The translations under genes were made by a program, and so were the position numbers. From PWQG01 sp040882255 (GTDB lineage Bacteria > Pseudomonadota > Gammaproteobacteria > Pseudomonadales > Pseudohongiellaceae): a stretch of DNA of 64,000 nucleotides. The notes below the pieces were generated by a model that worked only from the letters and a program-made list of their open reading frames with translations, did not search any database and was not told where the DNA came from. Position 1 is the first letter of the stretch. Every line of letters starts with the position of its first letter. Shown here in pieces: positions 26,203 through 34,306 of the stretch. The stretch is from positions 1-64,000 of the forward strand of contig JBBEBP010000008.1 in NCBI GenBank assembly GCA_040882255.1, given 5' to 3'.

Positions 26203-27627
26203 TTACCCGGAGATGCTCTTGAAGGCATCCAGCGCGGCAACCCGGCTCTGTTTCAGGTCCACCATCGGTTCGGGATAGTCCTGTCCCAGCCGGATGTCAC
26301 ACTCTTCCAGTACAGAGGCGGGTGCCTCCCACGGGGCGTGCAGATGGCGGTCCGGCAGTGCCGCCAGTTCCGGCACATACCGGCGTATGTAGTCACCCTG
26401 CGGATCGAAGCGGCGGCTCTGGGTCACCGGATTGAAGATGCGGAAATAGGGCGCGGCATCCAGGCCGCAGCCGGCCACCCACTGCCAGCCGGCGCAGTTG
26501 CTGGCCAGGTCGGCGTCCACCAGGGTGTCGCGGAACCAGCGCTCGCCGTGTTGCCAGTGCTGCATCAGGTTCTTGGTCAGGAAGGAGGCCACCACCATCC
26601 GTACGCGATTGTGCAGGTAGCCGGTCTGCCACAGTTCGCGCATGCCGGCGTCCACCAGCGGGATGCCGGTCCGGCCCTGCTGCCAGGCGCGCCGCGCTTC
26701 GGGCCGGTCCAGCCAGGGGAACTGATCAAACTTCGCCTGCAGGTTGGCGGCGGGCAGGTCCGGATTGTGGTAGAGCTGGTAGTAGGAGAACTCCCGCCAT
26801 CCCAGTTCCGACTGGAATGAGTCCAGTTCCTTCTCCAGCCCCCTGGTGAGCGCTTCCTCACTGGCGGCATGCCATACCTGGCGGGGTGACAGCTCGCCGA
26901 AATGCAGCGCGGCGGACAGGCGCGAGGTGTTGGGGCGGGCCGGGAAGTTCCGTCCTTCCCGGTAATCGTCCAGTCCATTGGCGAGGAAGTCGTCGAGGCG
27001 CTGGCGAGCGCCCGCTTCCCCGATCGACCAGTGTGTTTCCAGTTGTTTGTGCCAGGGGTGGTCCGGCAGCAGTCCCAGTGCCCTGATGGCCTCCGGGCCG
27101 CAGACTTCCCCGTCTTCAGGGGGCTTTGACGGCAGAGCATCCGGGGCCGGCCGTGGGCGTTGAGGCGCCGGGCGGCCCAGGCAACCGCGGCGGTAATAGG
27201 GAGTGAAAACGCGGTAGGGTTCCCCGTTGTCCTTGTGGACTTCCCAGGGCTCCCACAGCAACGAGGCATTGAAGCTGTGCGCCTCGATGTCCACTTCTTT
27301 CAATGTGGCCTTCAATTGCCGGTCCCGGGCGATCTGCCAGGGCTCATAGCAACGGTTCCAGTACACGGCCCGGGCGCCGGCCTGTCGAATCAGCGCCGGG
27401 AGCAGCACCAGGGGGTCGCCGGCCACCACGCGCAGTCGTCCGTCCAGGCTGCGGTCCAGGGCCAGCAGGGAATGATGCAGCCACCAGCGACTGGCCGCGC
27501 CCGTGCGCATGAGCTCGCCGTGCCGGGTGTCCAGGATGAACAGGGGCAGTACGCGGCCTGCGGTGGCTGCTTCCTGTAGAGCCGGGTTGTCGGTCAGGCG
27601 CAGATCGCGCCGGAACCAGTGGATCAC
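26203..27627 (-). CDS. phrB: Deoxyribodipyrimidine photolyase (class I, CPD)
   Basis: 474 residues from a GTG at 27627. The N-terminal antenna domain begins IHWFRRDLRLTDNPAL. The FAD-binding C-terminal domain has the motifs LHFGELSPRQVW, WREFSYYQLYHN, GIPLVDAGMRELWQTGYLHN and ASNCAGWQWVAGCGLDAAPY. It uses light to split cyclobutane pyrimidine dimers. No strong ribosome site precedes the GTG. With the PhyH and Bcr genes it forms a three-gene minus-strand block between trpE and trpG, lacking any link to tryptophan synthesis. Confidence 0.95.
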   Translation of the reverse strand: MIHWFRRDLRLTDNPALQEAATAGRVLPLFILDTRHGELMRTGAASRWWLHHSLLALDRSLDGRLRVVAGDPLVLLPALIRQAGARAVYWNRCYEPWQIARDRQLKATLKEVDIEAHSFNASLLWEPWEVHKDNGEPYRVFTPYYRRGCLGRPAPQRPRPAPDALPSKPPEDGEVCGPEAIRALGLLPDHPWHKQLETHWSIGEAGARQRLDDFLANGLDDYREGRNFPARPNTSRLSAALHFGELSPRQVWHAASEEALTRGLEKELDSFQSELGWREFSYYQLYHNPDLPAANLQAKFDQFPWLDRPEARRAWQQGRTGIPLVDAGMRELWQTGYLHNRVRMVVASFLTKNLMQHWQHGERWFRDTLVDADLASNCAGWQWVAGCGLDAAPYFRIFNPVTQSRRFDPQGDYIRRYVPELAALPDRHLHAPWEAPASVLEECDIRLGQDYPEPMVDLKQSRVAALDAFKSISG

Positions 27628-27709
27628 GGTGTCGATGAGGGTGCGCTCCTGGCGGTCAGTGATGAGATGGTCCGTAGGGGGTACGCCGCCCGGCCGTGGC
27701 GGGATCAGT

Positions 27710-28495
27710 TCAGTGCCGGCGGAGTATGCGCCGCAACACGCTGCGCCAGCGGGACCGGTTTCCGGTCACGGGTATCCACTCGGGGAAACGCCAGGCGGTC
27801 TTATCCGGGGTGCTCAGCATCGGTGTGTAATACCGGCAGCCTCTGAAGTAGTAATGGGTGACCTGGGAATGGCGGGTGGACAGTGGATCCCGGCGCGGGG
27901 CGCCGCCATGCAGCAGGTTGGAATGCCAGATCAGCGATTCGCCCTTGCGAATGGTGCCGTACTCCGGCTCGAGCCCCTCGCGGTCGATGATATCGAGGAT
28001 GGCTTTCTCGTACTCCGGATAATGCTCGGGCCCGGTTTCCAGACCGAGGTCTTGCATGCTCATGACGGGCAGCTTGTGGCTGCCCGGGTAATAGACCAGT
28101 GGTCCGCAGCTTTCGTCGATATCCTGCAACGCGGTCCAGACCCCGGCCATGTAACCCGCCGGTATGGAATTGAAATGGATGGTGTCCGAGTGCGGGCCCT
28201 GTGCGGTGCCGACCGGGAAATTCAGGGTCTGGAAGGGCAGGGGCCGGCGCCCGTAGAGTTCTTCCAGGGCATCGAGGATGTTGGTCCGGACGGCCAGGTC
28301 CCGTACTTCGCTGACGTCCTTCCAGGCATCCTGGATACGGGCCGGTCGCCGGCGGTCCTGCTGGAATTCCGGGTCGTACTGCGGGTCAAGCGTTGCCACG
28401 ATCCGGTCCAGGGCCTCGTGGTCCAGGCCGAAGTCCACCACCACGTACCCCTTTTCATGGAACTGCGTGACCTGTTGCTGTGTCAGTGCTGGCAT
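27710..28495 (-). CDS. Phytanoyl-CoA dioxygenase (PhyH) family protein
   Basis: 261 residues from the ATG at 28495 (MPALTQQQVTQFHEKGYVVV), chosen because a GGAAAGGGAAG site precedes it; an in-frame ATG lies 16 codons upstream. The family is Fe(II)/2-oxoglutarate-dependent. The iron triad is visible as HSD in AQGPHSDTIHF, and a distal His in LIWHSNLLHGG, followed by an Arg that would hold 2-oxoglutarate (RDPLSTRHSQ region). The double-stranded beta-helix context is VYYPGSHKLPV. The substrate is not predictable. It lies between phrB and bcr, on the same strand. Confidence 0.85.
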   Translation of the reverse strand: MPALTQQQVTQFHEKGYVVVDFGLDHEALDRIVATLDPQYDPEFQQDRRRPARIQDAWKDVSEVRDLAVRTNILDALEELYGRRPLPFQTLNFPVGTAQGPHSDTIHFNSIPAGYMAGVWTALQDIDESCGPLVYYPGSHKLPVMSMQDLGLETGPEHYPEYEKAILDIIDREGLEPEYGTIRKGESLIWHSNLLHGGAPRRDPLSTRHSQVTHYYFRGCRYYTPMLSTPDKTAWRFPEWIPVTGNRSRWRSVLRRILRRH

Positions 28496-28593
28496 CGACT
28501 TCCCTTTCCGTTGGGCGGCGGGGGGCTCCGCAGATGGTGCCATGCCACTTTACACTGGACTGTATGCGACGCTCAAGCGGCGGTGTCGTCACG

Positions 28594-29784
28594 TCATGCC
28601 CGGCTGGAACGGAAACACAGGTGCGAGAGCAGGGCCGCGCCGAGCATCAGGATCAGCAGCGGATAGGCGGTCCCATTGAAAATCAGCGCCACCAGCTGGG
28701 CGGCGATGGCGGCAAACCCCATCTGCAGAAAACCGGTCAGACCCGACGCCGCGCCGGCCCGGTCCGGGAACTCGTTGATGGCGGCCGCCTGGGCGCTGGG
28801 CATGGACAGGCCATTGCCGAAGGTGGTCACGGCAATGGGCATGAACAGGGCCAGCGGGTGCAACAGTCCGTACAGATGCAGCGCCAGGGCCAGCACAATA
28901 CCGGTGATGGCCAGAGTGCTGCCCAGCTCTGTCATCCATTGTGGTCCCTTGCGCCGGCTGATCATGCGGGACAAGTTGTTACCCAGGATGAAGCTGGCCG
29001 GCACCATGATGAAATAATAGCCGTACTCGTTGGGCGGACGGTTCATGACACGGATCATGATTTCCGGCACGGCGGCGATGAAACTGAAGAACATCACCGA
29101 GATGAAGGCCAGACTGAAGGCGTAGCCACGGAACACCCGCGAGCGCAGCAGCATGGCGAAACCCCGGAACATGCTGCCCAGCCCCGTGAAAGGCACTGGC
29201 TCCCGCAGGGTCTCGGGCAGGCGGAACAGCAACAGGACCAGCAGCACCAGGCTCAGGCCGCCCACCAGCCAGAACACCGAGTGCCAGTCGAAGCGTACCA
29301 GCAACTCGCCGCCCACGGCGGGTGACAGCATGGGCATGACCACCATGAACATCACCAGCGTGGAAATCATGCTGGCCGCCTGGTCGGCCGGGTAGGCGTC
29401 GCGTACCACGGCCCGTGCTACCACCAGCCCGACAGCGCCGCCGGCGGCCTGCACGATGCGCCCGGCGATCAGCGTCTCGATGGTGGGGGCCAGGGAGCAC
29501 AGCACCGAGCCGATGAAGGTCAGCACGATACCCCCGAGGATCACCGGCTTGCGGCCGTAGCGATCGGACAGCGGCCCGTAGAACAGCGTGGCCACGGCGA
29601 TCGACACCATGGACAGGCTCAGCGTCAGCTGGGCCGTGGCGGCATCGATGGCGAAGCTGTCGCCCAACTGGGGAATCGCCGGAAGCAGTATTTGCATGGC
29701 CACCGGGCCCAGTGCCGAGGTGATGGCCAGCAGGAGTATGGTGCCACGGGGCAGCGCCCGGGGGCTGTGGTAAGTCGCGGTCAT
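28594..29784 (-). CDS. Bcr/CflA family multidrug MFS transporter
   Basis: 396 residues with twelve hydrophobic segments. The N-terminal helix (LLAITSALGPVAMQILLPAI) and the loop motif GPLSDRYGRKPVILGG are the MFS motif A; the second transmembrane region carries VVARAVVRDAYP, typical of the Bcr/CflA drug-proton antiporters (R-x8-DxxP motif). It exports drugs or metabolites across the inner membrane. Divergent from trpG with 139 bases between. Assignment to a particular drug is not possible from sequence. Confidence 0.9.
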   Translation of the reverse strand: MTATYHSPRALPRGTILLLAITSALGPVAMQILLPAIPQLGDSFAIDAATAQLTLSLSMVSIAVATLFYGPLSDRYGRKPVILGGIVLTFIGSVLCSLAPTIETLIAGRIVQAAGGAVGLVVARAVVRDAYPADQAASMISTLVMFMVVMPMLSPAVGGELLVRFDWHSVFWLVGGLSLVLLVLLLFRLPETLREPVPFTGLGSMFRGFAMLLRSRVFRGYAFSLAFISVMFFSFIAAVPEIMIRVMNRPPNEYGYYFIMVPASFILGNNLSRMISRRKGPQWMTELGSTLAITGIVLALALHLYGLLHPLALFMPIAVTTFGNGLSMPSAQAAAINEFPDRAGAASGLTGFLQMGFAAIAAQLVALIFNGTAYPLLILMLGAALLSHLCFRSSRA

Positions 29785-29923
29785 GGAGCAGTGGAACCCT
29801 TGCAGAAGGCGGCCATTCTACTGCCCGTCCGGTCAGAAAGCCATGCCGGCCGGGAGACAGGAGGTTTAAGTCCGCAGCGTTTTGGGGGAAAATGCTGCCT
29901 CACTGACAAAAGAGCCTGCGCTG
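29785..29923. promoter_or_regulatory. Divergent region between the Bcr/CflA gene and trpG
   Basis: 139 bases with no gene. It must hold the promoter for trpGDC and for the exporter, but I cannot point to a convincing operator or attenuator leader peptide; a run of GGGGGAAAA near 29884 is AT-richer than its surroundings. Confidence 0.3.
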
Positions 29924-30505
29924 ATGATCCTGATGATCGACAATTACGATTCCTTCACGTGGAACGTGGTCCAGTACCTGGGTGAACTGGGTGCGACAGT
30001 CGAGGTGCGGCGCAATGATGCCATCACGGTCGCGGACATCGAGGCCATGGCGCCGGAGAAGATCGTGATCTCCCCGGGTCCTTGTACGCCCGATGAGGCT
30101 GGCATTTCCATCGAGGCCATCCGCCGGTTCGCGGGCCGGATTCCGCTGCTGGGCATCTGCCTGGGGCATCAGGCCATTGGCCGGGCATTCGGTGGACAGG
30201 TGGTGCGGGCCGGGCAGGTCATGCACGGCAAGCTGTCGCAGGTGCATCATAACAACGGGGGCGTGTTCTGCGGTCTGCCGGACCCGTTCACCGCGACCCG
30301 GTACCATTCGCTGGTCATCGAGACCGCGTCCCTGCCGGACTGCCTGGAGATGACCGCGTGGACACAGCAGGCGGACGGTTCGCTGGAGGAAATCATGGGT
30401 GTCCGCCACCGGGAGCTGGCGGTGGAGGGCGTGCAGTTCCATCCGGAGTCCATCCTCAGCGAGCACGGACATGCCCTTTTGCGCAATTTCCTGGAATCGT
30501 ACTGA
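29924..30505 (+). CDS. trpG: Anthranilate synthase component II (TrpG/PabA glutamine amidotransferase)
   Basis: 193 residues from the ATG at 29924 (MILMIDNYDSFTWNVVQYL). Class I amidotransferase motifs: LLGICLGHQAIG with the nucleophile Cys, SPGPCTPDEAG, and VEGVQFHPESI with the catalytic His and Glu. It supplies ammonia from glutamine to TrpE, and in many bacteria also to PabB. Downstream trpD and trpC follow with short spacers, so the trpGDC operon is separate from trpE. Confidence 0.96.
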   Translation: MILMIDNYDSFTWNVVQYLGELGATVEVRRNDAITVADIEAMAPEKIVISPGPCTPDEAGISIEAIRRFAGRIPLLGICLGHQAIGRAFGGQVVRAGQVMHGKLSQVHHNNGGVFCGLPDPFTATRYHSLVIETASLPDCLEMTAWTQQADGSLEEIMGVRHRELAVEGVQFHPESILSEHGHALLRNFLESY

Positions 30506-30524
30506 CCGAGGCGGGGTACACTAC

Positions 30525-31553
30525 ATGGATATCAAGACAGCAATACGTCATGTGTCACAGAATATGGACCTGGATGCGAAGACGGCCGCCGAGCTGATTC
30601 GTGAGATCATGACCGGGCAGTGCAGCGATGCCCAGGTGGGTGCTTTCCTGGTGGCTTTGCAGATGAAGGGCGTGACCGGTGACGAGCTGTTGGGCGCCAC
30701 GCAGACCATGCGCGAGCTGGCCACCGCAGTGCATCTGGAGTCCCGGGAACATCTGGTTGACACCTGTGGTACCGGCGGGACCGGCAGTGAGTCTTTCAAT
30801 ATATCCACGGCCAGTGCCATGGTGGCTTCCTGTGCCGGTGCGCGGGTGGCGAAGCACGGCAATCGCGGCGCCACCAGCAAAAGCGGCAGTGCCGATGTAC
30901 TGGAAGCGGCCGGCGTGAATCTGTCCATTACTCCGGAGCAGGTGGCGCGCTGCATCGAGGAGCTGGGGGTCGGTTTCATGTTCGCGCCCGGTCATCATGG
31001 TGCCATGAAGCATGTCATCGGTCCGCGCCGCGAAATAGGCGTGCGCACTGTGTTCAATCTGTTGGGGCCGCTGACGAATCCGGCCGGTGCGCCCAATCAG
31101 CTGATGGGGATCTTTGATCGTAACTGGATCGACCGCGTTCTCACGGTGTTGAAGGAACTGGGCAGCGAGCATGTCCTGGTGGTGGCTGCCGAGGATGGGC
31201 TGGACGAGATCAGTACGGCGGCTGACACCCATGTGGGCGAACTGAAGAACGGTCGCATTGAACACTATACTATTGGCCCCGAGGATTTCGGCGTCGAACG
31301 CCGTGACAGTATTGATGCGCTTCGTATCGCCTCGCCGGGAGAAAGCCTGGCGCTGGTGCGTGACGCCCTGGCCGGCAAGCATGCAGCGGCTGCCGACATC
31401 GTGGTGCTCAATGCCGGTGCGGCCATCTATGCCGCCGGCCGGACGGGCAGCCTGGCCGATGGCGTGGTCAGGGCCCGCGAGATCATTGACAGCGGGGAAG
31501 CGCTGGACAAATTGCAGGCACTGGCCGATCTGACCCAGTCCTTCGCGGACTGA
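30525..31553 (+). CDS. trpD: Anthranilate phosphoribosyltransferase TrpD
   Basis: 342 residues from the ATG at 30525, preceded by GAGGCGGGG. Signature motifs are VDTCGTGGTGSESFN (the PRPP-binding loop), AKHGNRGATSKSGSADVLE, FMFAPGHHGAMKHV and RTVFNLLGPLTNP, with VVAAEDGLDEIS near residue 220. It joins anthranilate to PRPP. It follows trpG by 19 bases and precedes trpC by 35 bases in one operon. Confidence 0.98.
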   Translation: MDIKTAIRHVSQNMDLDAKTAAELIREIMTGQCSDAQVGAFLVALQMKGVTGDELLGATQTMRELATAVHLESREHLVDTCGTGGTGSESFNISTASAMVASCAGARVAKHGNRGATSKSGSADVLEAAGVNLSITPEQVARCIEELGVGFMFAPGHHGAMKHVIGPRREIGVRTVFNLLGPLTNPAGAPNQLMGIFDRNWIDRVLTVLKELGSEHVLVVAAEDGLDEISTAADTHVGELKNGRIEHYTIGPEDFGVERRDSIDALRIASPGESLALVRDALAGKHAAAADIVVLNAGAAIYAAGRTGSLADGVVRAREIIDSGEALDKLQALADLTQSFAD

Positions 31554-31588
31554 ACCGCGCCATTTGCCGCAGGAAAGGAGTAGAGAGG

Positions 31589-32398
31589 GTGAGTGAAAGC
31601 AGTATTCTTGACCGTATCGTTCAGCGCAAGCGAGAAGAAATCGCTGCCGCACAATCACAGTACCCGTTGTCGGAACTGTGTGACCGGGCACTGGCACGCC
31701 GCGATCAGCGTGGTTTTGTCGAGGCGCTGCGCCGTCGTATGGCGAAGCGCCAGCCGGCGGTGATTGCAGAGATCAAGAAGGCATCACCCAGCCAGGGGGT
31801 GATCCGTGAAGATTTTGATCCGCCACGCATCGCCGGTCAGTATGCGGAAGCCGGCGCCGCCTGTCTGTCCGTACTCACCGACGAGTCCTTTTTCCAGGGC
31901 AGCGCGCGCTATCTGCAACAGGCGCGGGAGGCCTGCGAGTTGCCGGTGCTGCGCAAGGACTTCGTGATCGATCCCTACCAGGTGGCCGAGTCTGCGGCCA
32001 TGGGGGCCGACTGTCTGCTATTGATTGTGGCCATCCTGTCACCGGTACAGTTGCGCGAGCTGGCCGCTGCATCCGCCGAACTGGGCGTGGACGTGCTGGT
32101 GGAAGTGCATGATGAGAGTGAGATGGACGTGGCTCTGGATTGCGGCTTTGACCTGATCGGCATCAATAATCGCAACCTGCACGATTTCAGCACGTCGCTG
32201 GATACCACGTTCCGTCTGGCGGCGCGGGCACCGCAAGGCACGCTGATCGTCACCGAAAGCGGTATTCATGAACGTGCCGATGTCGAGCTGATGCTGTCAC
32301 GCGGTATCCTCGGCTTCCTGGTCGGCGAAAGCATGATGCGGGCCGACGACCCGGGCCAGCGCTACCGCGAGCTGTTCCGTCAGGGAATGACCCGCTAG
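31589..32398 (+). CDS. trpC: Indole-3-glycerol phosphate synthase TrpC
   Basis: 269 residues from a GTG at 31589, supported by an AGGAAAGGAG ribosome site 8 bases upstream. TIM barrel motifs: PAVIAEIKKASPSQGVIRED, LSVLTDESFFQGS, LRKDFVIDPYQ, LVEVHDESE and IGINNRNLHDF, then TESGIHE. It is the single-function enzyme (no fused TrpF). Its TAG stop shares the palindromic CTAG with the crp stop on the opposite strand, so the two genes converge with a 4-base overlap. Confidence 0.98.
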   Translation: MSESSILDRIVQRKREEIAAAQSQYPLSELCDRALARRDQRGFVEALRRRMAKRQPAVIAEIKKASPSQGVIREDFDPPRIAGQYAEAGAACLSVLTDESFFQGSARYLQQAREACELPVLRKDFVIDPYQVAESAAMGADCLLLIVAILSPVQLRELAAASAELGVDVLVEVHDESEMDVALDCGFDLIGINNRNLHDFSTSLDTTFRLAARAPQGTLIVTESGIHERADVELMLSRGILGFLVGESMMRADDPGQRYRELFRQGMTR

Positions 32399-33030
32399 CG
32401 GGTCCCGTAGACGACGATGGTCTTGCCGTGTACGGAGATCAGTTCCTGCTCCTCCAGCGTCTTGAGGACGCGGCCCGCCATCTCCCGTGAGCAGTTCACC
32501 AGCCGGCCCAGTTCCTGTCGCGTGATCTTGATCTGCATGCCGTCCGGATGGGTCATCGCATCGGGTTCATCGCTGAGTTCGATCAGGGTCCTGGCGATGC
32601 GGCCGGTCACATCATAGAAGGCCAGGTCGCCGACCTTGCGGGTGGTATGCCGCAGGCGGCTCGCCATCTGCTGCCCGATCGTGAAGACGATCTCCGGGTG
32701 ACTATGGATGTACTGGTTGAATTTCTCGTAGGAAATCTCGGCGATCTCGCAGGCGGTGCGGGCCCGGCACCAGGCGCTGCGTTGTGAGCCGCGATCGAAC
32801 AGCCCCATCTCGCCGAAAAAATCGCCCGGGTTCAGGTAGGCGAGCACGACCTCCTTGCCTTCGTCATCTTCCAGTATGACGGACACCGAGCCCTCGATAA
32901 TGTAGTACAGGGTCGAGCAACTGTCCCCTTCGTAAATGATGGTGCGTTGCTTGGGGTACTGGCGCCGGTGGCAGTGGGTCAGGAAGTTGTCCAGATCCTC
33001 GATGTGCGGGGTCAGGGCCATGAGCGCCAT
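32395..33030 (-). CDS. vfr: cAMP receptor protein family regulator (Crp/Vfr)
   Basis: 211 residues from the ATG at 33030 (MALMALTPHIEDLDNF); longer in-frame starts are not conserved. The cyclic-nucleotide pocket is intact: FFGEMGLF with Glu and QRSAWCRA with the Arg-Ser that contact cAMP in E. coli CRP, followed by ACEIAEI. The helix-turn-helix ITRQELGRLVNCSREMAGRV keeps Arg180, Glu181 and Arg185 equivalents, so it should recognise TGTGA-type half sites. The trpC-vfr-osmC order equals that of Pseudomonas. It is a global regulator of virulence or carbon functions in relatives. Confidence 0.93.
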   Translation of the reverse strand: MALMALTPHIEDLDNFLTHCHRRQYPKQRTIIYEGDSCSTLYYIIEGSVSVILEDDEGKEVVLAYLNPGDFFGEMGLFDRGSQRSAWCRARTACEIAEISYEKFNQYIHSHPEIVFTIGQQMASRLRHTTRKVGDLAFYDVTGRIARTLIELSDEPDAMTHPDGMQIKITRQELGRLVNCSREMAGRVLKTLEEQELISVHGKTIVVYGTR

Positions 33031-33177
33031 GTTACGGTTCTCCGTGGTATCCGGCAAGTGGGCGCCGCCAGCAATCCCGTACAGAGGCTGCTCGGGATTA
33101 CTGCTGATGCCCATATGATGATAATCTTGTCATCCCGGTTTTTTGATTTATTTTTGTATTTATAAGGCAGTAAGGTC
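33031..33177. promoter_or_regulatory. AT-rich divergent promoter region of crp/vfr and osmC
   Basis: 147 bases between divergent starts with a distinctly AT-rich stretch (33120-33170, including TTTTTTGATTTATTTTTG and TATAAGG). It probably carries both promoters. I could not identify a clean TGTGA-N6-TCACA autoregulatory site by eye. Confidence 0.4.
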
Positions 33178-33612
33178 ATGAAAGCAACAGTACGTTGGCT
33201 CGATAATGCGAGTTTTCTGGGGGAGTCCGGAAGCGGGCATGCCGTGGTCATGGATGGACCGGAATCCAGTGGTGGACGCAACATCGGTATCCGTCCGATG
33301 GAGATGATGCTGCTGGGTGTGGGCGGCTGCTCTTCCTTTGATGTGGTCAGCATCCTCCTGAAGTCCCGTCAGGCCGTGACTGACTGCGTGGCGGAGGTGA
33401 GCGCCGAGCGCGCTGATGCGGTGCCGGCGGTGTTCGAGAAAATCCACCTGCATTTCCGGGTCCGTGGCCGGGGCCTGAATGAAAAACAGGTGGCGCGGGC
33501 CGTCTCCCTGTCTGCGGAAAAATACTGCTCCGCGACCCTCATGCTGGATCGTGGCGGGGTCGAGATCACGCACGACTACGTCATCGAGGAAGAAACGCAG
33601 GCCGCTTCCTGA
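33178..33612 (+). CDS. OsmC family protein
   Basis: 144 residues. OsmC/Ohr fold with GIRPMEMMLLGVGGCSSFDVV, where the catalytic Cys lies in GGCSS, and a second Cys in VARAVSLSAEKYCSATLML. Both Cys of the OsmC peroxide-reducing pair are therefore present. Family members reduce organic hydroperoxides, but this subgroup beside vfr has no tested function. The ATG at 33178 follows TAAGG. Converges with coq7, whose end lies 10 bases away. Confidence 0.9.
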   Translation: MKATVRWLDNASFLGESGSGHAVVMDGPESSGGRNIGIRPMEMMLLGVGGCSSFDVVSILLKSRQAVTDCVAEVSAERADAVPAVFEKIHLHFRVRGRGLNEKQVARAVSLSAEKYCSATLMLDRGGVEITHDYVIEEETQAAS

Positions 33613-33622
33613 CCGCGCAGCG

Positions 33623-34267
33623 TTACAGCCGGTAGGTCAGTCCCTTCATGACTTTCGACATGAGCTGCATGCCGCTGCGGACCGGGGCAGGTAACTCGGC
33701 GCCACCAGCCTGTCGGGCGCTCTCACCATGCTGCTGCTCGTCCGTGATCATCTGTTCCAGTATGGCGCGGCTGCGCTGATCGGTTTCCGGCAGGCGCTGC
33801 AGGTGATCGCGCAGATGGTCGCAGACCTGCTCCTCGGTCTCCGCCACAAAACCCAGACTCCAGCGGTCTCCGGCCAGGCCAGCGGCGGCGCCCAGTCCGA
33901 AGGACATGGCATACCAGGCCGGGTTCAGATAACTGGTATGGCTGTCGAGTTCCCGCAGGCGTGTCTCGCACCAGGCCAGGTGATCGACTTCCTCGGCTGC
34001 CGCTTCGTCCATGGACTGGCGCACATCCTCCAGTCGCGCGGTCAGGGCCTGTCCCTGGTACAGGGCCTGGGCACAGACCTCACCGGTGTGGTTGATACGC
34101 ATCAGGCCGGCGGCGTGCTGGCGTTGCGTCTCGTCCAGTTCAGGTATTTCTGTCTGTTCGGCCGGTGACGGGCGGATGGCCTGTGCGCTGCCCGGCAGCA
34201 ATGTGCGCAGGGCGCGGTCCATCTGCAGGATCAGTCGGTCAGCCGGGGTGTATTCGCGTTTGTCCAT
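33623..34267 (-). CDS. coq7: Ubiquinone synthesis di-iron hydroxylase Coq7
   Basis: 214 residues. Di-iron ligands are visible in INHTGEVCAQALYQG, AAAEEVDHLAWCETRL (the E-x2-H motif) and late VCDHLRDHLQRLPETDQRSR with ITDEQQHGESARQ. It adds the C6 hydroxyl to 2-polyprenyl-3-methyl-6-methoxy-1,4-benzoquinone. In Pseudomonas coq7 also lies near vfr and osmC. Here it is the last gene of a long minus-strand run after purH and purD, 39 bases from purD. AGAGG precedes the ATG. Confidence 0.93.
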   Translation of the reverse strand: MDKREYTPADRLILQMDRALRTLLPGSAQAIRPSPAEQTEIPELDETQRQHAAGLMRINHTGEVCAQALYQGQALTARLEDVRQSMDEAAAEEVDHLAWCETRLRELDSHTSYLNPAWYAMSFGLGAAAGLAGDRWSLGFVAETEEQVCDHLRDHLQRLPETDQRSRAILEQMITDEQQHGESARQAGGAELPAPVRSGMQLMSKVMKGLTYRL

Positions 34268-34306
34268 TCGGAGTGCCTCTTGTGCGGGCAGGGCTGTGCG
34301 GGTGCG

